Both the position numbers and the translations under genes were made by a program. A stretch of 64,000 bases of DNA, from assembly GCA_037179385.1 (NCBI GenBank), contig CM074179.1, positions 29,146,046-29,210,045 of the forward strand. The letters run 5' to 3'. Every line of letters begins with the position of its first letter. Positions within the stretch are counted from its first letter, which is position 1. The stretch comes from Holothuria scabra. Its lineage: Eukaryota; Echinodermata; Holothuroidea; Aspidochirotida; Holothuriidae. The notes under the pieces were generated by a model, which was given only the letters and a program-made list of their open reading frames with translations, made no database searches and was not told the DNA's origin. Shown in pieces: positions 11,955-25,675 of the stretch.

Positions 11955-14351
11955 TTAAAAGACTGGTAACTTTTGTTGAAAAATACATCTTCGTTTCAAC
12001 TGTTGTTATTTATCATTGAATGTTCTGTTTGTCTTTGAAAGTTGATACTGATGGAATGTCTGAAAACCTTCTCCTCTTGATCTAGTATTACCCTTCACCA
12101 TTTTTAGGGCAAAGTTGCAAAAAATGTGATAAATATTCCCTTTTTTATTTGTAAATAAATTGAATGTAATATCAAATTATTGAAATCTTAGATTTTTAGG
12201 AAATTAGTATTTTCGAAATGCGATATGCTAATGAGATGCTGTTGTCACATTCTGAAAGAGAATATTTCTCTGCATATTTTGAAGTCAACGCATTTTGCCC
12301 CCGAAAATGTCTTTGCTCCTCTGTTAAAAACGTACGCTTTCATTTCTTACACGTATAATAAGACGACTCGGGAGATCTGTTATTGTCCACATTTGAAAAT
12401 ATTTCCAGAAAAGAACTCTATTGGGGACAAACGAGTTAATGCATCTGTAAATTCAACTGGGAATCATGCCCTCACCCGTATATGTATGTAAGAACTCTCT
12501 GGAGCCTCTCTAGAAGTTACAGCACTCTTTTGTTAATAGAATGCATGTGGTGGAATGTTATTTAATACTTACTGTAATTTGTGACCTATGTTATACAATT
12601 TTGAACTTTAAGTTGAAAAACAACCACTAGGCATAAAGTATTAGTAACAAGGGATGTTCAGAGTCCTTCCAATGGACATTAAAAAGACTTCAGAAAGAAA
12701 CGTTATTACAATGAACTATTTTCAGTCGTTTTTACGATTTCATGATTTGGAACCATAGGGAAGAAATTTCACAGCTGGCTGAGGGTGTTTGCCCTGAAAT
12801 TATGCCCACTGCACTGCCCCTTGTCCCTGGAAATTCAAGTGTCCGCGCCCTGAGACAAGCATTTCCCGTGCTCTAGGAGGGCTACAGTCCCCAACCCCAC
12901 GCCTCTCGAGCCTTCGGAGGCGGAAACTGTGAGGCGACAGGAGAGATGAGGACGATAAATATGAGTTAAGAACTAATGTCATTAATGGCAGCCAATCGGA
13001 ATAAATTTTGGAGGACTGGAGTAACCCCCTTCCATGTTCTCTACTTTGTGGGAGCGTTCACTCCGGGGCATTGTTGCTGTTCTGTAGGTTGCGTTTTGAA
13101 TGTGTGTTTGATCATTTTGAAAAATATTTCCTGCATTTCTTTCATCAAGTTCAGTGATAAATGACATAGAGGTGACATTCCAGCTAACGTATCTCCATGA
13201 AGTTCTAGAAATCTCTTTGCGCCGATGTCCAGTATCTGCGTTGGCAACGATACCTTTTTAACGTTGTAAAAAAGGACATCCAATTGAATCGTAAAATGAT
13301 CAAATAGCACCTCAGTAGAACCAGATCCGATCCGATATTTGACCGTTTTTGGTCCAGAATGGACAATTGCCAGTTTAAAAAGAACAAAATCTATAATGAT
13401 ATTTAATTTCGGTTTAATTCTAATTAGAACATCTTTAGTCAAATTTGGATACGCCCGGTCATTTTTATAGTGAACTTTTTTAACTGCTAAGACAAATCAT
13501 GTACAGACGAATCCTAGTAACTAGTGGAGACGACAATTAGTAGTGTCAATCATCATAATTGTAATGCCTACATGCTATTATAAACACTCTTTTTCAATGA
13601 ATTAAAGGGATATTTTAAGTGCGCAAGTAACAACATTTTGGTACAGGGAGGCTTAACAAAGAATTGGAAAGATTAAACCTGATGGACCCTAGTTATTGCT
13701 GACAAAACGGCTAAATGAAACATCACTTGAATGTTCGGATTCGTCTGTAAAGCGTATATAACAACAGTTGTGACAGATTAATAGTACAGTACGTGACCTA
13801 TTGAAATCAAGTACAATTTCGTAGGACTATTGATGATTTCTCAACAACGAAACTCTGTTCAACTTTAAACCTGCTTTCTGTTCAATGGATTTGTTATTTG
13901 AGAAATCGTATGTATGATTTACAACAAACCTGATCAAATGAGGGTAAACCTTCTCCATACTATCAATAAAAATAACAATACTCGAATGCCAACGTGGTTC
14001 AGTCGAACTTGAAAAAAATGTCTTGTAAGTTAAGCATAGGTCTACTATAGATATTGATGTCGAAAGAGGCAGATAGGTGTTAAGTGCATGGCCCTAACGG
14101 ACGGGGGGGGGGGGGGGTTCACCCACTAATGGGCAAAAAACTTGCTTAATCGGGCACACTTCGGTGCCTCAATCGGGCATAGATTATGTCCTTCAATGTG
14201 GGATCTGGATTCGGGCAAAAAGTCAACCCCCCAAGAGACAGAGTCCTGTACGTCCATTGTTAAGTGTGCATATATACGAGCAAAGTGCCCAGATACCTTT
14301 GGCTTATTCCGCAGTGACATTAACCTACTGCCCTATGTAGAGACGAATGCA
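11955..14351. other. Intergenic DNA without recognised genes
   Basis: Frames of up to 133 codons on the minus strand (13041-13442) show no recognisable domain and overlap others. A run of G (14104-14117) is a simple repeat. Confidence 0.45.
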
Positions 14352-14583
14352 CCCTTAAAACACCGGGGGTAAATTTAACCAGGTTTCTGTGTCCTATTTA
14401 CTCCAACACAATCATGGTTGAATTTTAACACAAATCCTGGTTAAACTAACACAAATTCTGGTCAAAACAGCTAGGATTTGAATAATCTAAAACAGGGATT
14501 TGGGCTAGAAATTTAACCAGGATTTTTCTGGAGTAAATTGAACACCGATCCTAGTTAAATTAAACCCCGGTGTTTTTAGAGGG
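14352..14583. mobile_element. Short transposon with ~50-bp inverted ends (AACACCGGGG)
   Basis: Left end reads CCCTTAAAACACCGGGGGTA and the right end mirrors it (CCGGTGTTTTTAGAGGG). Inner parts TTAACCAGG / CCTGGTTAA recur several times, making a foldback of about 230 bp. Related to the degenerate element at 41063-41331. Confidence 0.7.
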
Positions 14584-14849
14584 TGGAAATGATTTGGTGA
14601 GTGTAAGTAGTAGTGATATCTTGAGAAAAGTTACACTTAACCTTATAGAGTGTAACTACAGTAAAAGAAGAAATGGTAATTATATATGGACCTAAATGAA
14701 CACTGTTGAGTGTTGATATTCCCTTACCTTTGAGAATTCTTAAAATGTTTTGAGTAACCCAGATACAAACTTGTGCGTTATTTAATGGGGTTAACTTTAT
14801 CTGAAGACATTGATTCATACAATCTACGGGTGCACATGGTGGAGCAACT

Positions 14850-15056
14850 AGTTTTGTCACAAATACCACTTTTGTCTCACCAACCAAAATTTTTGCCCAC
14901 TTTTGTCACAAATACCTTTTTTGTGGCAATCATCGCCCACTTTTGTCACAACGGAGGTCACGACTTTTGTCACGAAAATCGCCCATATTTGTCACAATTT
15001 GACGGGACACGACTTTTTCACACGTATTTTGCCCACTTTTGTCACACACATCGGCT
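14850..15056 (+). repeat. TTTTGTCAC minisatellite-like repeat, copy 1
   Basis: About eight occurrences of CCCACTTTTGTCAC / TTTGTCACAA spaced 20-40 bp apart, preceded by CAACTAGTTTTGTCACAAAT. The reverse complement lies at 18595-18790. Confidence 0.7.
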
Positions 15057-16405
15057 TAGTTGAAGTGAGAAGTGTTACACAGGTAAACCTATGCTTACCA
15101 AATATGGGCTGTGATTTCGTATTCACCTTTGTAAATCAGAGGAGCACGTAAAAAGAAAAATGATTTTAGATAATTACACCCACAACTCATAATCACGTCG
15201 GATGGTTCGGACGGTTCAGAGTAAACTTTTGTGGCTGGGAACAGTGAAATAAGAAGCCGTCTTGAAAATTCGAATGAAGAGAATGAAGATGCCACAAAAT
15301 TAACCTATGAATACACCAAGCTATCAAGGACTTTGTCTGGGCGAACTCCTGAGGGACAGTCCGCCCTTCAAATTGAGAACCTAGCAGCGTTACCATAGAT
15401 AACTGACACTCCGCGTGGACCCTTCCTTGCGGCTTTCACCTATACGCAAGAGTACTATCTTATATATTGGGGTAGGGGTTAAATGTGAGAGGAGCAACAG
15501 TTAGTTGAGGTGTAGCCGTATCTTATACTCTGAAAAGGGTTTATCTACCCTCAAAATGACGAAAGTAAATTCTGCACGGCGACACGCCAAGTGGGTATTT
15601 AAAATTCAGCAAAAATGGTCAATTTAACCAACGCCAACTGTACCTTTACCGCAAAGTAACAGAATCATATAGTAATATCATCCATATATTTACCCAGTAT
15701 CACAAATGCGTGATACTTGTGTAAATGTTCACACATTTGTGTTACATTAACCATATTTACTGGCGTATGAACACCTATTTGGGTTGTCACTGTGCGGGAT
15801 GTAATTTTACCATTTTGGATATGAATACGTCAATTTTGTGGGTGATACCGGCACTGCAAAGAATGTTTGGTCAAAATGTTTGGTTACCTTCCTCGTATAG
15901 ATGGGACATGACACATTTGTGAGATTTCGGTTGCGACTTGGCATTTAACACCTTAAGATTTCATGCTTTTAAAGCTCAGATTTCATGAAGAAATAATACA
16001 TTCCATTGAAAGTTTCCTTTCGAGTCAATTGATTTCAGCCGGAGAAAAAAGTTATAACGCCATTTAATAAAGATATGTTGTGGCATGGTATAAAGTGTTA
16101 TACTGAAGATCTTTAGCTTACGTATACCGTTGCTGATAACACGTGTATTACGGTCATTAGCGGCTCACCATAGGGGCAAGGGGACACTTGCCCCCCCCCC
16201 CCAAACATTTCCAAAGCATGGTCTTTAATTTTCCAAAAGTAACGTTATTCGATATAACATGAATAAAAAGTAGCTTTTTTCTTAATCTGGGCAAAGTACC
16301 CCAACCTTCTATCTCATACAAATTTCATATATTATTTATAAAGTGTAAACTAATGCGTAACTGTCAAGGATATAGTTCGTAATTGTATCAAAATTTTAGC
16401 TCAGT
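15057..16405. other. Intergenic DNA, nothing recognised
   Basis: Only short, non-protein-like frames, and a poly-C run near 16192-16202. Confidence 0.45.
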
Positions 16406-16510
16406 ACCGGCCGCCCAGAAGCGTTGATAGCCCTACCAGCATTAATAGCAGTACTGAATCAGTACTGTCATTGATGCTGGTAGTGCTACCAATGCTTCTG
16501 TGTGGCCGGT
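16406..16510. repeat. Near-perfect 105-nt hairpin
   Basis: Two 52-nt arms from ACCGGCC to GCAGTACTGA and from TCAGTACTG to GGCCGGT pair with about eight mismatches and almost no loop. It may be a foldback MITE. The length also resembles a miRNA precursor, but there is no expression evidence. Confidence 0.75.
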
Positions 16511-16569
16511 TCAGGTTTACAGGCTCATTCGACCACTAGCTGACTAGTCATATGAGTAAATATGATTCG

Positions 16570-17240
16570 AAAAGTTATGATTTCAATTCATTTCCAACGG
16601 TGTGTAGCTCCTTAAAAAACGCCCAGAACAAATTTATGTTTGATATTTTGAAGAGGAACATATTCTAGGCAAAGCTTACTGGGGAAATTTTTTACTCATT
16701 TCCCATGTTTGGTTCTCGAGATATTAGAATTGAAGTTGACATATTTTCTACAAAGAGTGAACTTGTAACAAGAAGACGTCATGTCATGTGTCACATTGAT
16801 CGAAATGTTTAGTTGTTTTCTCTAAAATTTAACACGGTGACCATATTTATACAATTTAACTGTGATATACTGTAATTATAAGTGCATCCCGAGCAATGGA
16901 AGTTTAAAAACTTAATTTGCCTTATGTGCAAGATAGCATCCCTAATCAATTCAAGATCAAACAGCAGGATCAAAAACAAAAAATAAAAATAAAAAACAAA
17001 ACAAAACATTGACCATCAATATGAATACATGACATAGCACCTGCTTGGTTCAAGTGTACCTTTTGTAGAAAATGTGTCAACTTCAGTTGCTAATATTTCG
17101 AGAACCGAACATGCGAAATGAATGAAAACTTCACCAGAGTGCTTAGAATATGTTCTCCTTTAACATATTAAACAAAAATTTGGTTCTGGTCTATTCTTTT
17201 TAATGGAGATTTTACTTTGCGACAAAAAATGATAAAATGT
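16570..17240. repeat. Foldback element with ~160-bp arms
   Basis: Left arm (~16605-16765) with AGGAACATATTCTA and GTTGACATATTTTCTACAAA; right arm (~17050-17210) carries the complements TTTGTAGAAAATGTGTCAAC and TAGAATATGTTCTCC. A third, single-armed relative lies at 20390-20460 (GGTTCTCAGAATATAAG). No ORF. Confidence 0.65.
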
Positions 17241-17394
17241 CCCATCGTCCTGTAAAGGAGCCAGTACATTTTATCTGGTAATTTTCTGATAATTTTGCAA
17301 TTTGATTTTCTTTTTATTAAAATGAAGATTTTATTGCAAAGGAAAGCTCAAAATAACAACTGCTTAAATTCTACTTACAAGCCTTGCAAATGCA

Positions 17395-17625
17395 ATTTCC
17401 GGCTATCTGAGAGGTCGCGATTTTTTAAAATTTTCTGTACGCTCCGCGCCAACTGATGGTGGCGCTCCGCTTAGATAATCTTTCGGGCAGTCAGTCACCT
17501 CTTCTCACGCCCCTCCCCCCAAAAATATTTTTGCACGACATCCCCTGATACCATTTGAGACGTCTTGGTCTCAAATTGAGTTTGCCCCCCCCCACACACA
17601 CACACAAATTTCCTTATATCCGCCA
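17395..17625 (-). mobile_element. AGTGGCGTAG-family repeat, fragment
   Basis: Reverse complement contains CTAAGCGGAGCGCCACCATC then AGTTGGCGCGGAGCGTACAG, the internal signature also at 34910-35165 and 63050-63095. Includes a (CA)n tract at 17590-17606. Confidence 0.6.
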
Positions 17626-18594
17626 TTGTTTATGGTGGAAAGTACACGGTATTATAGACCTTTCTGTTGGAGGAACAGCCCATCTTAAACTTCGCTCTGA
17701 TTCATCTCGCTCTCATTCATCATGTACCCTGTAGTTCAGACCGAATTTTCCAGTCGTTTTTACCTTTGTAATGCAAAGAGCTCAGAAAGGATTACATTCG
17801 AGGAACATGTTGCGGCAGGACTGCCACGAGATGACTGAAAAGTGTCCACGACCAACGTTTGTAAAAGAAACTAACATATTAGTAAAAGATGTTAGGGCTC
17901 GTCTGTGTTTTTTTTAATTTCCCTTTACCTCGTCGCCCTTGATCTCATATTCATATGATCTACAAAATGAAGAGTTACGAAAACATACCTGTCTGAATCA
18001 TTTCTGTGTGGTCTGTACGGGTCTTCTACCCTGTCTTTTTACCTTTCTTTCTCTAAACTCCATAGTCTCTAATTCCTTTCCCCTTTTCCTTATTCTTCCT
18101 TTCGCCCCTTTCTGAGCTCGGTATGAAGTCACCCCACACGAAAAATTTTTAAGGGACCCTCCGTCCGTTTCTTCACCAACCATGTGGGATATTCACTAAC
18201 TTGAGTCAACAATTAATTTTCGAAGCACCCGCTTTAAGCATTTCTACATGGTCATAAAGTGTTGGTCTCAAATTCTGACTTAAAATTGTTTCTTGGTAAT
18301 GTCTTACAATTTTATTTAAAATGAAAGCAAGATTCTCATTTCTAGCCCTAATGGAAGAAATCCTTGTGCTTTTCAAAATTGGAGTGAGGGACAAAATCAA
18401 AACCTTTTATAAAATCCGTGCACAACTTGGTGAACGAAACCACCTTGGTAAGTTATTGGGGAGAAGGGAGCTCCTTTCCCTCTCCCTGTGAGTATTAAAG
18501 CTTACAGAGATGATTTGCTTGAAACTGAACATATAATCGTGCTTCAACCACTTAACTGAGTATAACTTCAAGGCTTACCAAATTTTCTCAACGT
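17626..18594. other. Intergenic DNA, nothing recognised
   Basis: No protein-like frame, inverted-repeat end or RNA gene recognised. Confidence 0.4.
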
Positions 18595-18790
18595 ATGTGA
18601 CAAAAGTGGACAAAATGTGTGTGTGACAAAAGCCGTGTCTGTCAAATTGTGACAATATGGATGATTGTAGTGATAAAAGTCGTGACCTCCGTTGTGACAA
18701 AAGTGGGCGATGATTGTGACAAAAGTGGGCAAATATTTTGACAAAAGTGGTTAGTGAGGCAAAAGTGTTATTTGTAAAAAAAAACTAGTT
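18595..18790 (-). repeat. TTTTGTCAC minisatellite-like repeat, copy 2 (inverted)
   Basis: GTGACAAAAGTGGGC units, the complement of 14850-15056 and ending in AAAACTAGTTGCT. The pair forms a widely spaced inverted repeat of about 3.5 kb. Confidence 0.7.
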
Positions 18791-20505
18791 GCTACACAAG
18801 GTATTACGTAGCCTGCTGTAAGGAGGCTATTGTGTGTGCGTTTCATTAGATTCTACATCATTCAAAATTAAAAAAAAAACCTACTTTCGCTACTGTAAAT
18901 AGTACTATATGAGTCTTTTAACGGCGTCACTGCTCTGCAAACGTCGTTTCCAACTTAGTTACATGACATACCTAAAGTAAGCAATAGCTTGCCAATTTCC
19001 TATTGAATCTCATTTCCGACCACCGAAAATTATGTCACGACAAAAATTAAGATACTGAATTATATCTCGCGTAATAGGTAATATATGTGCATCGAAGGGG
19101 CCTGGTACACATTCAAAAAAAAAAAAAAAAAAGCTAATAAAGTTTTTCGCCGTTCTTTGTATCAGTTGCATGTGCGAAAATACACTATTCATACTTGTTC
19201 AGTGTACCACGTGACCTCCCCATGTTTACTAATTGGTCCCTCAAAATGCGGAATTCCTCTAAATGGAATCTGGACGAAGGTTTGCAGACTCTGTGTTATA
19301 CTGTATAGAGACCTTGGTGTATTATGATTTTGAGAGAGCGCAATATTTCGGCTACTACAGAGTCTGCTAAGCAAGCTAGGTATTACGTAGCCGTAGTAAG
19401 TGTATTTTTTAGAATCTACTTGGGCACGAGGGCATGACTGGGGTAACTGCAATTATTTTCTGGGATAGACCCCAGGGTGGGGCTGAAAAAAGTGTTAAGA
19501 TAAACTAAGCGGAGTGCCATCGACGGTTGGTGCGGAGCTTACCTGAAATATTTTGACCGTAGACACCTCCAAGATCACCGGATGTGGCCCTTTCGAGCCC
19601 ATTCAAATCGATTCTCTTCTGCCTACTTACACCTTACCCCACATCTACGTATTAATGTTGCTTACTGAGGTTTTACAAGATACATATTTCGGTCGTAATA
19701 TGATTGTCGGCACTGCCCTCCAATGCTCAACAGCCATGAAGAAGCTACTGTTACTGTGGGTCCATGATCACCATGTCATTTTCCTACCTGACCACTTCTT
19801 TTCACGGTTCGGGGTCAAAATTATAAAATCTAAGAAATGTACTAGGCTTACGAGGACATAACAACTTATTTGTGACAAAGGCTTGTAACTGCGATTTTCC
19901 TTTTACAATGTATAAGTCGACGTACCAAGGGCCTAAAGTGGGCATCGGAGAATTTGCCAACACGGATCGCTGATACGGGGGGAGGGGGGAGACGGGGGGT
20001 GCTGGTTCTTAACCCCATCTTTCAGATGTGGGCATTTTGGACCGCCCTACATTGTTATTATATTGTTGAACATACCGGGCCGCTTTGGTGAATAGCCCCC
20101 TCCCCCACTTCTAAAATTCTCCGCAGCCCATTGCGATTCAAACATGCCATTACTTCCACTAAGGCCTAGACAGTTTGTCCCTCTAAAGGTGTCATAGTAA
20201 ACGTAGACCGAAATTCTTATAGATCTGTTAATTCTGTTTAACTGATTTTTAATAAGGAGGAATTTCGCTGGTTTCTAAAGAAAAACCGTTCCCTGTTCTA
20301 CAAACAGGGAGATGGGTATACAATTTCTTAGAATTTTTGAAATGTTACATGTTATGTGTACGTATTTCGGCGAATTTTCATTGAAATAAGATGCTTGGTT
20401 CTCAGAATATAAGTAAGTAAAGTTGTCACATTTTCAACAAAACTTAAACTTGAAGCAAACTCATTTGTCATCATATACTTTTATTGATAAACAGGCTTAA
20501 TTTAA
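18791..20505. other. Intergenic DNA with a small repeat fragment
   Basis: A fragment CTAAGCGGAGTGCCATCGAC (19506-19525) belongs to the AGTGGCGTAG family. The 102-codon frame at 19553-19861 has no recognised domain. Confidence 0.4.
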
Positions 20506-20751
20506 GGGCAGGAGCAGTTATCCCAAATTGAAGAAGTGTAGTAGACTGTCCAGTTTCATGACTGGCTGTTGGATGTCATGTGACAAAGTTTTTTTCTCTT
20601 CAAATGTGAAATTTACCAGATATAACTGCTTGGTTTACCTTGAATATGCAATCATAAAATGTAATGAAAGATACTTTGAAGAGAAATAAGATGAATATTG
20701 TGTTAATTTAGCTTCTTCTTCAAAATAAGTTTGGAGGACTGCTCTTTACCT
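20506..20751 (+). mobile_element. TTAA-type MITE, family B, copy
   Basis: About 246 bp between TTAA sites. Left end GGGCAGGAGCAGTTATCCCA; right end inverted, GGAGGACTGCTCTTTACC. Other copies are at 25785-26036 and 27410-27659, with a half copy at 7010-7113 and a degenerate one near 46170-46400. Confidence 0.72.
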
Positions 20752-22224
20752 TTAAACCCTTTAAATCCAATTTTTTCTTCAACAATCCGATATTAAGAAT
20801 GTTATTGTATGAGCATCAAAGTACTTCAAGTAGCATGAGAACTTTACAAACTTACTTTTTCCAAAGTCCTCCCGACCCTCTGGCAAAGGGCCGTTCGGCG
20901 AAACCAAACTTAAAACTGTTCCCGAAGAAACTACACTTCCACTTATTAAAGGACAACAGTTTACAAGCTTTGCATTCGCCACAGGAAGGTCAGATCCGCA
21001 GTAACCTCAAGGACAACAAAACAGTCTAAAAAACAAAGGGAAAAAGGCAATCCTTGTCGATGTAAAGAAGTGGTACAGCCTTTGCTGCCCTCAGTCTTAC
21101 TTTAAAACACAATTCTAGTAACTTCATTTACTGACTTCTCAAGAAATACATATTCGATTTGACCACAAGTTTCACCACACTTTGAGGATTTGGGTTCCTC
21201 TTTCACATAAACTGAAATTTCGCTTAGGCTAAACTTCCTCTTTAAATAAAATTATTTCATGTAATTTTTTTGTGAAACGTAGAAACTAATCAATTGTTGT
21301 GTAACACCGAGTAAATTTGGAAACCTTTTGTAGTTTCATTTTTATTTTGCCGTAGGCGTTAGATGTACCCTTCTAATATACTAGTCCACAAGAAGTGAAA
21401 GTTGAGAAAAAGCTACTAGAACATACAAAAAACGAAAGTAAACCGTATGTGTAAGAAAAGAACCTCTCACGGGAATGTCTGAATTCACACTACTAAGTTG
21501 AAGCAGAGACGTGACGGTGTTCTATCGGTTTTGCGATATTTAATCCCATTATAGTGCACTTACTCCGAAAAGTTATCATTAATTCACAGTGGGACAGGTT
21601 TTAGTTAAGGTAAATGTGTTCAAACTAGACAGTCATATTAAATGATATTAAGAAAATTGACTTAAACATTTTCGATGTCCTTGTGAAACTATTTTGAAAG
21701 GAAGCTTTTTGTTTGTTTCTCTTATAGTTTCTTGCAAGCGTGTGAGTATCCAGATATTTTATTTAAAACGTATTTTCAATTTTCCTCTTAGTACAGAAGT
21801 TCATTTTGAGAGTACAACGACTTACTACCAAGAGTTTTCATCTTTTAATGGTGAGCAAAACTAACTATTCTGTTTCCCACTTCAAATATTTATAAGTTCT
21901 AACCATATACAAAACGACATAAGAATCATGCCTTCTTTTAATTGTCATTGGTTGTTTTCTTTTCCTTTTTGAAGAAAAACACTTTGCCAATGAAGAGGTT
22001 CATGATATGCTTCATTAAATTGTATTTTAACAAACTAATCTACTTTCACATTGCTTGAAAATACCTTCAGAAAGAAATATGGGGCGATGCGCACTGTTTA
22101 TTAAGAAATTTCCTTACTTGCTAACGACCGCGCTAATCCTAACCTAATCCCGAACCCTAACAAAGATTACAATCGATACAATACAATGACAACAGCCAAC
22201 CAAGCAACATCTTGTTAAACAGTA
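20752..22224. other. Intergenic DNA, nothing recognised
   Basis: Short frames only. No domain, RNA gene or transposon end seen. Confidence 0.4.
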
Positions 22225-23466
22225 CACTGTTAAAAATTTCTGTAAATTTACAGACTTTTTTTAACTTAAACTTTTTGTATTTTACTTTTAATAGAGATTT
22301 TCTGTATCTTTACAGACACTTTGTATTTCTACAATAAAAAAAGGTTGTTTAACATGTATTTTCTGTTTATTTGAAAAACCATTTCTGTCTGCTTTTTTAA
22401 ACAAATTTTACTGCTTTGTAAAACTTTTTCTGTAAATGTACAGAAATTTTAACAGTATTTTGTATTTTTCTGATTTCACATAAATATACTGTCATTTAAC
22501 AAACATTCATTTTGTTTTTACGCTGAAAAAGAAACAAAAATAAGCCCAAACAAACAAACAAATAAGAAATAGCCAGAAAATTTTCAATATATAACATGCA
22601 TCGTTCTGCGAAGTTTCAGTTAAAAAAGAAAACATTTTTGGCAAATTTATGGCCCTATTTGAAAATTAACTTACATTTATTATACTGACAATTGGTATAC
22701 TGATGTCAACTCATCGCCACAGGCGCTCATGCACTTGATCGAATTAAAAACGTTTCACAAATTTACTTGAAATAGTCTGTAAATTTACCACTTTATGACG
22801 TAAATCTCATTTTGCATAAATGGGTGGAGCTTATTTTGTAGGCATTTTCCTAACAAAAGGATTGCTGTTGCTTTGAATAATATCTTTTTTGGCTTTTTTT
22901 AATCAGGAAGTGATAAACTTATTGTTTACCTTGTCTGGAAATGTTTGCAGCCAATGTATTTGCATTCTTTGTCATATTTATTTTAAAAACAATTATTATA
23001 TTGTACCAAAAATGTGACTTTCCAATTACAAAGTTCCTAGAGATAGCAGTCTACTGGACAACAATGTAATAACAAAGTATCCTCATTGTGCTTTGATTGA
23101 AAATAACTTCCTAACGACACATTACGTTGATAAGCAAATACCTGATCTACGTAATGGTGAAGTGTATGTTACGTAATAACATATGAAAGGAAAAAAGCGA
23201 TATTATAATAAATATTAAAACGCCGAGAATGAAAACAGTAGGCTGTAAATTCACATAAAATTAAGGTAAAAAAAAACAGAACAATTCTGTAATTCGATTT
23301 TACAGTAGACATTTGTAAACTAATTTACATGCAAAAACTGTAAAGAAAAAACAAACACTTAATGTTTTTTCATGATTACAGTCTGGCTGTAAAAAAAACA
23401 TTATTTGGTTGGAAAAAAAATTGCCATAAAAATTATGTAAATTTTACAGAGAAATTTCTAACAGTG
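22225..23466. mobile_element. 1.24-kb non-autonomous DNA transposon with TA target site
   Basis: Terminal inverted repeats CACTGTTAAAAATTTCTGTA (left) and, complemented, CACTGTTAGAAATTTCTCTG (right), flanked by TA (22223-22224, 23467-23468). Subterminal TGTAAATTTACAG and CTGTAAA words recur inside both ends, as in many transposons with multiple transposase-binding sites. No transposase ORF. Confidence 0.75.
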
Positions 23467-25675
23467 TACGACTCTACCCAGAAATTTAGACGCATCATAT
23501 CGTTTCAGATGTGTTATGGTTTGTTTAAATGCTTCCAGACATATATTTTTTCTCTGTGTGAAATTTTAAATTTATATGACTTAAGTAAGAAGTTGGAAAT
23601 TGATATGTTGTATCAGAAAAGCTTTTTAGAACAGCATCTACGGGCAATTAGTTATAAGTTACATATCACGAGGTGTTTCTTTTTCGACCGATCACTTTAG
23701 TCCTACATATAAGTGGCATACTAGGGGTAATTATATAAAACGGCATACAAATGATTTATTTCAAACGTGAGATCATACTTCTAATTTATAGCCGCTCCGA
23801 TTCTAGAATCATATTCACATTATTCAGACTCTTGACCGAGTCATGAGGAAGACTTCATACAAAAAAAAATGGCACGCACTGGCATTATAGTTCGCACTCA
23901 GCATAAGCAATGGAGTAGGAAAAATTGGTCAGTAATCCACAACTGCACTGTTAAAATATGTCTGTTCGTTGTGATCGGTTCGATGTAAACTTTAAACAGA
24001 TAAATATAAAGCCAGTACTTCCAACGGGTAAAAGGCCTACTCTTCTGCTCCCAACACAGCTAGGCTTATATGAAATGTTGGCTATTCGTTTAGGGAAAAT
24101 GTTTTAATTATTTGTTTTAACAACATTATTATTTATGTCCGAACCTTTTTATTTAATCCTCTCAATCGTCAAAGCATATACAAATTCCTGCAGGTTGTCA
24201 CCCAACTAGTAGGTTAACATAACAGAAGATTATGAGACCAAATTTTTAACTTTACACAATGATATATACTAAAACCTCAGAACTTTCGAGTCTCGGCCTA
24301 TGGACCCCCACTTCGGCTTTGTCCTGGACCCTAGCCGCAGTATCGCGCGTTCAGTTTAGTTCTGTGAATATTGTTTCCACAATATTTGCCTTTGCTCCTA
24401 GTTTGCCCCTCCAGTTAAGACATTCTGGCGCCGCCACAAGACCTCACTCTTACGATGCATATCTTGAACATCTTTGGAAGAAAATCGGGAAACAGTTATT
24501 CAACACCTCCACTCTATGTGGGCGACGCAGTATAAATTTGGTTATTGCAAGGAAAAAAAGGAGGACTAAATGGTTGCATTAGAAGAGTTATAAAAACCAT
24601 TTGTTGAACAATTTGAATGGATTGCGAGTAAAACATTATGAAGGAAAACAATCGAGCTGAGGACTAAACCTCCAGTGCAAAGGACAAGAAAGTTTTGCCA
24701 GTTTGGAAAACATTTTTGATATAATGATAGGGATGCATATGCGCTCAAACTTCATGTACACTTTCTTTTGCAGACAGGATGGGAATGTACCTTTCGGATT
24801 AGAGTATCAGCCCGAAATGTTTCGTGAAGTTTTATTTTCCTTTTAATATTTTTTTTTTTTTGGGGGGGGGGTGAGGTGGGGGTGGGGGTTGGACTGCGCG
24901 CGTGGGGGATCTTGACCAGCAGCTGTAGGGTAGCATGTACAGCTAGCCGAGAGGCAACTTGGGACCAACGTGATGCCTGTTGACTTTTTTTGCCTGGCAG
25001 TGGACGTGGCTAACCAATAGACATATGATATCAAAATAGCATCAAGTACGCCATCAGTTTGGGGGCAACACAGACAATTGTCGACAGCTGATTTGTCAAT
25101 CAACCGAATATGCACATAGTCTGCCACACGTGCTGGGCGAACTCTTATGCGTGCGGCAACGTGTTCCACTGTTTGGCTACCAATGATGACGTCAGTGTGT
25201 CGTCAATGGAAAAGGTCTATAATGACGCCACGTAAAAATAAAGAAAACTGTGTTCTCATTTGACGTCATAGAAGCTTTTCGCAGGACCCATTTCAGTTAT
25301 GTTTGAGTGTAACCATATTTGAACGTGCAGGTTTCCCTCAGAATGGCGATCGCTAAATGCCCGTTTGTGATGTTTCTGAGAACCACCTATCGACTTTATG
25401 CATATGACGCCACGAATGCAAAAACACCCCTCCTTGAAGGAATATCAAACCAGCACTGTAAAAGACACGTAACACTTCATAAAAACTTAATCGTTAGTTG
25501 GTTAGAAGGGATTTAACGACACAACACAAATATGTTATATAGTTTTATCTATAAAAAAAAGAAACTATGAGACTTGGTGTAAAATTACAGTCAATAAGAA
25601 TGTGACTGGCGGTGACAGCACAGTCACGGGGTATACAGTATATTTCATCCCCGTGACCTGGTGAAGTATATAGGC

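Noticed and set aside
19553..19861. Small gene of 102 codons
   Set aside because: No recognisable domain, no splice context, no signal peptide; length is within chance for this much sequence.
24259..24582. Short intergenic frame as a gene
   Set aside because: 107 codons without domain, conserved pattern or supporting splice sites.
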